From positions 33,778,941-33,842,940 of the forward strand of contig OX578140.1 of the NCBI GenBank assembly GCA_951213105.1: DNA of 64,000 nucleotides, in the 5' to 3' direction. The position numbers and the translations under genes are program-made. Below, piece by piece: positions 56,901 to 64,000 of this stretch. The notes below the pieces were generated by a model. It saw only the letters and a program-made list of their open reading frames with translations. It was not told the origin of the DNA and made no database searches. This DNA is from Amaurobius ferox. Its lineage: Eukaryota > Arthropoda > Arachnida > Araneae > Amaurobiidae. The first letter of the stretch is position 1. Each line of letters begins with the position of its first letter.

Positions 56901-57587
56901 GTCCTCAAATTTTCTTAAGTAGTTCAGTTTGCGTAGTTTTGCATATTGATAATTAATTTAAGATTTATGTTTTTTAAAATATTCTACTGTTTGAATTGCT
57001 GTTTTTCATACCGCCTTGGTTTCTTCGTTCTTGGTTTCTTGGTTTCTTCGTTAAATATTTTTTTTTGGATTGACGCTTATCTTTCTTGGTTACGTGAGCA
57101 CTATTCTGTTGACCTAAATTTTCCTACTTTTGCTGTAGTGATAATTTGCCTAATTTATCCTTACGAAAAACGAGCTGTAGTGATTTTGAAAACTGTCCAT
57201 ATATATTTAATTGCCTGTTTATGCTATTACTAACTAAGTGTACTTGTGTCAAGAAAAAATATTAATTACATAAAATATAATGCAAGATAAAGATAATCAA
57301 AGTAGCATTTAGACCTTACAGCGACGTTAAAAAATTGCTGCTATGATAGAAGTTTGGTTGCCCATTGGCATATGCAACTTTTATCCACCATTTTGGCAAC
57401 GTTGTATTTTAGTTTCATTATATAAGTGAAAGTTTTACACCTTTGAAGCGTTGTTATAGTTACATTATTAAAACGTTGAAGGAATGTCTTATTACCTGTA
57501 AAGTTTTTCTTTATTCTCAACTGATTCAAGTTTAGCAGTTGTCCATATTCAGTTCAATAGTTCATATATCCAAAAAAAATCAATATA
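56901..57587. other. AT-rich non-coding stretch
   Basis: No gene. The 95-residue hydrophobic frame at 56946-57233 carries a TTCTTGG-type triplication (57024-57050) and no recognisable domain. Confidence 0.45.
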
Positions 57588-58397
57588 CAAGGTTCTTAGC
57601 AAACTCCTTAAGCACTGCAATAAATTTGTAAGGAAGGATTCATGAGTGTACGCGTTAGACCTATTTATAATAAAGTGACCATGTCGGATTAAATAGCGAT
57701 TTCAGTGGCCTTAGCGGAGAAATAAAAAAGGTTAGAAGGACAAACTGTTGTTGTTGTTGAAACCCAGACCGTCCGACCTACCAGAAAGGTGTAAGGTAAC
57801 TGTTTGGACGGAGAAGAACAAACTGTGTAACAAAGCAAAATAGACGAAAATTGCTAATTACAAAATTGTAGAGCATTGTCTAATTAGCTGTAGCCGATAC
57901 CAGTAACGAACGAAACGCGTATAGAGAAGGCAATAAATGTCTATTGAAAAGTAATTTCATCAGGGTCCATAACACGGTGACACCTGAAATTCTTGTCAAA
58001 ATATACGGCATTCTTTCTGGAAGTCAAATGTGCATAATCTCTAAGGGAGGGCATTTTAAACTTGCTCTATATTAGTTTTATGTTTTGAACATTTTTGTTT
58101 ATTATATCATTTTCGAATAAGACTGCAATGGGTCAACAATGCTATTGTGTCAAATAAATGTCTGTAATAATTTTTTTTTATCGATTTATACTTATTAAAA
58201 ATACTGTACAACTTTATAATTGGCTTTAATTCCCCCGAATTCGTTATCTTAACTTTTAAAGTTCTCAGCTTGGAGCGCTGAAATCATTTTTAGTCCATCG
58301 GGAATGGTCACTTTATTGTAGATAGGTCTAACGTATACGTTCATAGACGTGTCCGTGTAAAATTATTAAGGTGCTTAAAGACTTTCCTAAGAACGTG
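57588..58397. mobile_element. Non-autonomous DNA element with ~165-170 bp terminal inverted repeats
   Basis: The left arm (57588-57745) reads GGTTCTTAGCAAACTCCTTA, AATAAATTTGTAAGGAAGG, TACGCGTTAGACCTATTTAT, AAAGTGACCATGTCGG, GGCCTTAGCGG. The right arm (58230-58397) gives the same series on the minus strand (GTTCTTAGGAAAGTCTTTAA, TACGTTAGACCTATCTACAA, AAAGTGACCATTCCCG, ATAACGAATTCGG). TA lies before the left arm. The interior (~350 bp excluding the SINE) is non-coding. A one-armed relative lies at 9790-9990. Confidence 0.8.
57748..57811 (-). mobile_element. 5'-truncated SINE inserted in the left arm
   Basis: TTGTTGTTGTTGAAACCCAG followed by ACCGTCCGACCTACC and GGTGTAAGGTAACTGTTTGG is the reverse of the SINE tail at 13390-13451. 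Target-site copies AGAAGGACAAACTG (57734) and AGAAGAACAAACTG (57812) flank it. The insertion is therefore later than the host element. Confidence 0.9.
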
Positions 58398-59051
58398 CTA
58401 TAGACTTTTATACAATTTTCATTGTTAAAAAAGTGAAATGGCCCACTATCAATGATCATATTAGATCCTCCAAGATTGCCCCAGGTCGTACTATGTACTC
58501 TAGCGTCCCTAATTAAAAATTCTACGGTGGTGGGGGGGGGGAGGAAACTAAATATTTTGTTTTCTAATACTCTATATAACATTTCTGCAAAATCCAATGG
58601 GGTTCCTGGGAGGTATGACCCTCAAGTACCCCCCTTTGGCTACATAACTTTATTTACTACACTTGTGCAACTCTTTAAGAAACTACTATAATTACCTTAC
58701 ACCAGCAAAGCCGAGCGCCTCATGTGCTACACCCATCTAGACATGCAAGGGAAATAGGACCCGGCGGACATTAACTACCTTCCGACCCACCCATTCGTTC
58801 CTGATATCCACATGCACATGCGAGCCATACACCCCTCCCATTCAATATTTCTATTTCTTATACCACTCACTCCCTATCACGACATATATACTATACCATC
58901 TCTTAACATAACGCAATTTATTCAAGTTCCCTTTAGACTCTAACAAAACCCTCTAAAAAACGAATTTATCAATTGTAATACCTCAAACATTTAATTTTTT
59001 ATTTTTTATTTCCGGTCATACCATGGAAGTAAAGGGACTAACATTTTCTAA
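58398..59051. other. Non-coding stretch
   Basis: AT-rich with a C-richer patch (58690-58900). A G9 run at 58532-58541. Nothing recognised. Confidence 0.5.
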
Positions 59052-59128
59052 ATATTTTTGCGAATCATATCCTCAGGAATCGGGAGTGCATACGCAGGAT
59101 ATACGAAAGAGTCCAAGTTTCTGGATAA

Positions 59129-59161
59129 CGTTTATTCACAAGCACAAAGTTTGTGAATAAA
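59129..59161 (-). terminator. Polyadenylation-signal hairpin in the solo LTR
   Basis: GTTTATTCACAA and TTGTGAATAAAC form a 12 bp stem with a ~9 nt loop, placing AATAAA on both strands. In the LTR orientation (minus) it sits ~220 bp after the TATA box, where the polyA signal of an LTR belongs. Confidence 0.6.
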
Positions 59162-59376
59162 CACAAAGTAAACAGAAACAGTGTACAATCAAACAGCACT
59201 TAAATGCTCCACTAATTTCACAGAAAAAGCAATATTATTCTCAAAACGTTGACGAGAATAATTTCACAAAACAGTAACTAATATTCTCAAAACATCGCCA
59301 AAAATCGCAGTCCAATGTAATCCAATATATTCCAATGTCACGTCCATTCGTCAACTCCCCAACTGAGGGGTGAGTC

Positions 59377-59386
59377 TTTTTTATAG
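59377..59386 (-). promoter_or_regulatory. TATA box of the solo LTR
   Basis: Minus strand CTATAAAAAAG, directly downstream of the two heat-shock-element-like sites. Confidence 0.6.
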
Positions 59387-59396
59387 TCTCTCCATA

Positions 59397-59409
59397 GAAA
59401 CTTCTGGAA
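59397..59409. promoter_or_regulatory. Heat-shock-element-like site 1
   Basis: GAAACTTCTGGAA fits GAAnnTTCnnGAA exactly, three alternating pentamers, lying ~12 bp from the TATA box on the minus strand. Confidence 0.6.
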
Positions 59410-59443
59410 ATCTCTGTATCTCAAAGAATAATCGTTCTATCGA

Positions 59444-59462
59444 GAAGTTTCTAGAGCATTCC
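59444..59462. promoter_or_regulatory. Heat-shock-element-like site 2
   Basis: GAAGTTTCTAGAGCATTCC reads GAA-nn-TTC-nn-GAG-nn-TTC, four alternating units with one mismatch. It lies 35 bp upstream (minus strand) of site 1. Confidence 0.6.
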
Positions 59463-59639
59463 AAAAGTTGTCAAAAGTCATCAAATTGGCGATAAATTGC
59501 CAAATCTGGCAACCCTTCTTCTAACTGGGCAATTCTGCAACCCTGGGCTGACGCCATGCATTGTAGTTTCTTCACCTGGCCGTTGAGACAGACAAAAGAG
59601 GAGGCTCCAAACAGAACATTGCGCGTTCGCAACAATATT

Positions 59640-60471
59640 CATATTCTGACTTTAAAATGAGGATAATCTCTCAATATTAACTTTTGTATTCAGCTGAATC
59701 ATGGAAGTGGTTTTATCTCTAATTCCATGAGCTGAATACAGTTTTCTTCAGGCATTAAAGTCTCATGACCACACATCATCATCATGTTGTGGCAACACTT
59801 TCGGCCTATGATTATAAGCAGAAGAATAGCAAAAAAGACCAAACATTGAGAGGCTATTTTTCCAGAGCTAAAGGGAAATTGTAAAACCGGATTTCAGAAT
59901 TGGATTCAGCGTGGTCGAATTAGTATACATAAGTTTTTTTCAATCCTCGGTGTTGCAATTGGTACTCTAATATACCAATACTATGCTTTCATATTAGTCC
60001 ATATTTAGAAAGAAAGCCAGGGTTCTGGTTAACACCACACTATATTTGCAAACAGGAGTCATTTGTGGAGTAATTGAGCTAGTTTTAGAAATTGCCAAAA
60101 ATTTTCGAATAAATCTGCAGTATCAACCCAGCCCTCGTATATTGCGCCCAGATCTCCTACCTACTACACTACTCTGGCAATGTAAGGAACTACGAGAATT
60201 GCCTTGCAAGATACATTACTAACCAAGAAAATGTCCAATACACCTGCGGTGCACAAAAAATAATTAAACATTACCGCATGATTGAATTGGTCGCAACAAC
60301 CCATCATTAATTCTTTGTGCGAGTTCCTAAAATATAATTATTAATTAACATATTACACAATTGAATTCCACAATTTTAAATTTTAAAATAAACATTATTT
60401 ATTACACATATTATGATTATGACTAACTTACATTAGTTTTATATGCACTCATAAGGGGGAGAAATAGCACG
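59640..60471. other. AT-rich non-coding stretch
   Basis: Nothing recognisable is seen. Confidence 0.5.
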
Positions 60472-60727
60472 TGTGAGACCAGGATTTTATATTTGCTCAA
60501 AATCATATATCTGACCTAATATTATCAGCAAATTGGCACATACCTCTGTTTGTCATGGACACTGAAAATCACTTCTAAATATTCATTGCTGTTTGTCATG
60601 GAAACTGAAACACCTGGACTCCAACTGTGCCCGAACCCACACTTCGCATCTTGAACGCTAATTGTCGAATTGCCACTGCATAAATTTCTCCTGGTGTCAC
60701 AACACCATTCCTAATACAACCTATAAA
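60472..60727 (+). mobile_element. Possible LTR fragment, A/B-like start
   Basis: TGTGAGACCAGGA follows a purine-rich AAGGGGGAGAAATAG (60453), in the arrangement polypurine tract then LTR. After ~15 bases similarity to the A/B LTRs is not clear. It is cut by the H2 copy at 60728. Confidence 0.35.
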
Positions 60728-61255
60728 AATCTGCTCTGGGCAGCACATGACTTTCCCTGCAGACTTATATCCACATTCTCTTTATTTTCATTAAATTTAT
60801 TTCACTTTTAATTCAATTTGCTTTCTCATTCGGTAACCGGACTTATTTTCAAAGGTGGCGTAGAGAAAATACGAAAAACTAAAATATCTCGAGAACGGCT
60901 AGTCCTAGTGTAATGGGGTTGGTCTTATTCTTATCTTCCTTAAAAATTGCGTATTAAACAAGGATTTAATGGATATATTTGAGCATACGTAGTTCTTTAG
61001 TTTAGATTTGGACGATTTTTGCGGGCTATTTTGCAAAAAAAGGCAGGTTATTTTCTGCCGAATCGTATCAAAATCTAATCAGCACCAGGGTGACTTAGAA
61101 GTGACTCATCTACCGAATTTTGTGAAATTCGGTCCATTCGTTTTTTTCGTATTCTAGAGGTCTTGAAACGTGTAGATCCGTCGAAAACTCGAGTTGGGAT
61201 TTTCGACAAGATTCCAATACTTTCCCTATACATTACCATGTATTGCAGGGAAAGT
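60728..61255 (-). mobile_element. H2 repeat copy, minus strand
   Basis: Opens with the inverted 3' end (GGGCAGCACATGACTTTCCC TGCAGACTTATAT), then CTCGAGAACGGCTAGTCCTA, TTTGCGGGCTATTTTGCAAA, CTAATCAGCACCAGGGTGAC, AATTTTGTGAAATTCGGTCC. It continues with GTCTTGAAACGTGTAGATCC and the palindromic start ACATTACCATGTATTGCAGG GAAAGT. The TG microsatellite segment is deleted (61140-61150), unlike the 55370 copy. Confidence 0.85.
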
Positions 61256-61475
61256 AAAAAAGCATAGTAAAGCATTTCAGGAAATTTAATGTTCTATATA
61301 ATTTCTTATCATATCTTATTTAGTTTTCTGATTTGTTCATTGAACAAAATATACGTCGACCCTCTATATATAAATGCATTATAAATAGTTTCTATCTCAT
61401 ACTGTCTCTTATTTAAACCATTGAACAAAATATACGGATTCCTAACATATAAATGCATAAAAAAATTTTGAAATA
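61256..61475. repeat. ~85 bp degenerate duplication
   Basis: CATTGAACAAAATATACG followed by ATATAAATGCAT occurs at 61338 and 61423, two diverged copies. Confidence 0.7.
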
Positions 61476-61755
61476 AAATTTTCTATATTAATTTAAAGTA
61501 CAATATGCTAAGCAAAATATTTTAACTTTATTCTACACTTTAAAATCCAGTACCTACTGATGTATTTGCAGATATTAAATAAAATAAATTTTTAATTGTC
61601 AAATAAATTCATAACAAAATTTTTATATATTAATTTAAAGTACAATATTTTAAGTAAAATATTTTGACTTTATTCTACACTTTAAGTTTTAGTACCTACT
61701 GATGTATTTACAGATATTAAATAAAAGAACTTTGTAATTGTCAGAATTCCAAATA
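61476..61755. repeat. 142 bp tandem duplication
   Basis: ATTAATTTAAAGTACAATAT (61487 and 61629), AAAATATTTTAACTTTATTC or TGACTTTATTC, and GTACCTACTGATGTATTT repeat with constant period 142, then AATTGTCA closes each copy. Confidence 0.9.
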
Positions 61756-62701
61756 ATCAGAATCCGTAGCAAATTTCAAAAGTAGTTTGCATTTGGTGGA
61801 ACTTATTTTACTCTGTCACTTTGTTTCTAAAACAAGTCTTACTTTTATAGATTAAAGTTTAAAAGTTCGCTGTTATATTTTTAGATATCAGTTGTCTGTA
61901 ATTACCACTTTATAAATGGTCGAAGTTTCCATGCATTGAAAGTTTCATTCCCCATTTAAGCAAATGAAATTTGGCTCAACTTCTGAGAAGCACAGAAGCG
62001 AAAATTGCAGAATGTATCGAATAAGAATTTTTCTGCCTCACAGACCACTGGTTTACATCCAAACTCTTTTATTTACGAAATTTGGAAATAGCTGGAGCAT
62101 TAAATTCGGAGAAAATGCTTTCCGTATCATTTTGTTTTAATTTAAATTTTTGAATTTAACGAAGAATATTCTGTTTTCACGGAGCATTTAAAGCTTGTTA
62201 CAAATTAGTTTCTAGGGACTTTGCTGAATTTTTTGACACATTTAAAAGCAACTTTGATATCACAATTTTTTAATCAAAATATTGCAGATATACCCCACGT
62301 CTTATCCATAGTTAATGGAACCGAGCCCTGACATAATAGCCTGGTTAATTACAAAAATGCGAACCAGGTCAAATTTAAACCAAATAAAACTGGATACACA
62401 GTTGAGCGTAGTTTAGAAAAAAATTTAAAATAAGTCCTTTTACATGTTTGTTCCATTTGAAGACAATTTGGCAGAATTAATATAATATTTGTTAACTTTG
62501 TTCTTTACAGATGCACCTATGTCAATGAAATATTTATTATGAATTTCTCTAGGTTAGAAATTACTTGATTATATGAGAAAGTTCTTGTTAATGCAATTGA
62601 ATCTGAACACTGAGTAGAGATTAATAGAATTCACTCATTAAGATCTTCAACAGGCACAGTCGCCCTTTGACAGGCTTTGCAAGCTCGAAATCAGCGTTTT
62701 T
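61756..62701. other. AT-rich non-coding stretch
   Basis: Nothing recognisable is seen. Confidence 0.55.
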
Positions 62702-63609
62702 ACTTTCCTTATATACATAGTATAAGGAAAGTATTATGACGGGGTCGAAAATTCGAATTCGAGTTTTCGACGGAAGAGCACATTTCAAGCATCCCTGATC
62801 ACGAATTAAACATTTTTGGGGTGATGTCTGTGTGTGTATGTGTGTGTGTGTGTGTGTGTGGAGACGATATCTCACGAACAAAAGGAGCAATTCGAATGAA
62901 ATTTGGTACAAAAACTACAAGCCATGAATATTGGAAGATTATTGCTTTTAAACACAATCGAATGTTCAGAACCTTCCTAAATTTTTGAGGGAAATTTTGA
63001 AAAAATCACCAAAAAATCACAACCTTTAAAAGAGTTACGCAAAGAGACATTTCTTACGTATTTTTTTTTTAGAACACGATTAGCATAAACTTAAGAACGC
63101 TAGCATGAACCGTTCTCGAGATATTGCACATTTTTCAAATAAATTTATCCAAAAATCCTATAAATTAAAAAAAACTATCGGTTAAGAAACATGCTCACTT
63201 TTCATATGTAATATCATGCGATAAATTTGGTGACATCATTCTCGTGGATCTAGCTCGCTCCATTCATGAGAAAAGACACTTTGAGTAATACTTTTGTATT
63301 TGAACGCCAATAGTAATTTATTTACTATGAGAATAACTTATTTCTCCGTCCATAACGCTTGTCGAGATTTTGGTGGCAAATTTGGCGGAATATCGCCAAC
63401 TTCGCGACTTTTTAAATGTTGCCAAATTAACGAAAATATCGCCAAATGAATAAAAATGACGCTAAATCAATGAAAATGATGACTAATTGACGAAATTTTA
63501 TCTACTATAAGAATATATCTACTATAAGAATAACCTATTTTTTGTTACTGTAAGAGTAGTAAATCCATTGCATTATATAAGGAAAGTCATGTGCTGCCCA
63601 CATCAGATT
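62702..63609 (+). mobile_element. H1 repeat copy
   Basis: Intact order of blocks from ACTTTCCTTATATACATAGT to GGAAAGTCATGTGCTGCCCA with CATCAGAT. The TG tract (62827-62860) runs straight into GGAGACGATATCTC, deleting CAGTGAGTCTGT. A T9 run replaces part of the CATTAGAAAACGATT block. TATCTACTATAAGAA is duplicated near 63500. Confidence 0.88.
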
Positions 63610-64000
63610 ATAGAAATTATTGCAAACAAGTATGCTCAGCGGACACCTGGGCTTCTGCGATAGAATTCTAAGGGTTCCACGACGAGATATTTTCCTATAA
63701 ATTTTCTTAAAAATAAAAATATTGTGTAAGATTTTAAACCCATAATTTGGACCATAATGAACTTATTCTCATTTTAGGGTTACGCCATCAAATTAAATTT
63801 CAAAAGGTTCCGCCATCAAATTAAAATTTTAAAATAATTCCGCGAACAATGAAGTTTGGAAAGCCCGCTGTTAAGGCTTGTTAAAGTGTTTATCCGTTCG
63901 TGTTAGGTGTTTAGGTATCCCCCTCCCCCAAGCTCGAGTCATTGTTAATCTACTTTGGCTCAAAAAGCGTTTAGATTGATTTATTTAAAATGAAGGGTAA
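63610..64000. other. AT-rich stretch to the window end
   Basis: CGCCATCAAATTAAA occurs twice at 63784 and 63811, a ~27 bp direct repeat. Nothing else is recognised. Confidence 0.5.

Larger units (their letters stand above)
59057..59634 (-). mobile_element. Solo LTR, minus strand
   Basis: On the minus strand it begins TGTTGCGAACGCGCAATGTT (from 59634) and runs to a matching inverted end at 59057 (plus strand TTTGCGAATC, where TGTTGCGAA would be expected). The 5 bp ATATT is duplicated on both sides (59052-59056 and 59635-59639), which is the signature of LTR-element integration. Inside, in minus-strand order: heat-shock-element-like sites, TATA box, then AATAAA within a GTGAATAAAC hairpin. No internal region or second LTR is next to it, so it is a solo LTR from LTR-LTR recombination. 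It is unrelated to the A/B/C LTRs as far as I can see. Confidence 0.85.

Noticed and set aside
56946..57233. 95-residue frame with hydrophobic stretches, possible small membrane protein
   Set aside because: No homologue recognised, no second copy, AT-driven Phe/Leu/Ile content.

Overview
The window is AT-rich eukaryotic, non-coding DNA, most likely intergenic or intronic sequence of an arthropod. Small AT-rich arthropod-type elements dominate: a Tc1-like transposon, a Tigger/pogo remnant, Ty3/Gypsy-like LTR elements, a tRNA-derived SINE and many ~0.5-1.8 kb non-coding repeats. A chelicerate such as a spider is plausible, but the lineage cannot be fixed from sequence alone. I found no intact host gene, no rRNA and no functional tRNA. 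Every long-enough open frame with recognisable content belongs to a decayed transposable element; the others are chance frames or frames through microsatellites.

Layout. 1-568 is the end of a ~75 bp satellite array. 2448-3104 is the first of a family of repeats that I call H1 (H1 and H2 are working names). H1/H2 copies recur at 22583, 40131, 43355, 44341, 46480, 46840, 48860, 51181, 55370, 60728 and 62702. They share a palindromic 5' end, an internal GT microsatellite, a degenerate minisatellite (H1 only) and a 3' hairpin, and look like Helentron-type non-autonomous elements. 8669-9730 is a Tc1-like transposase pseudogene with its TATA box. 13095-13464 is a double SINE insertion. 13589-14237 is a fold-back element.

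15250-19887 is a nested LTR complex. A minus-strand LTR (A') is split by a plus-strand element (two B LTRs around 1.7 kb of non-coding interior), next to a second A LTR. 24859-26985 is an LTR, leader and gag relic of a related element (C). 32616-33715 is an internally deleted Tigger/pogo element with TA target duplication and the C-terminal part of its transposase. 34084-38329 is the best-preserved retroelement: LTR, leader, frameshifted gag with a zinc-knuckle relic, a linker, then a jump straight to the integrase C-terminus, so RT, RNase H and most of integrase are missing.

49470-49613 carries two tandem palindromes sharing one core. 50385-50935 is an isolated GC-richer repeat. 53405-54140 holds tandem repeats with a 72 bp near-perfect palindrome. 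57588-58397 is a long-TIR element with a SINE fragment inside. 59057-59634 is a minus-strand solo LTR with a 5 bp target duplication and heat-shock-element-like sites upstream of a TATA box. The remaining stretches are AT-rich sequence in which I see nothing.
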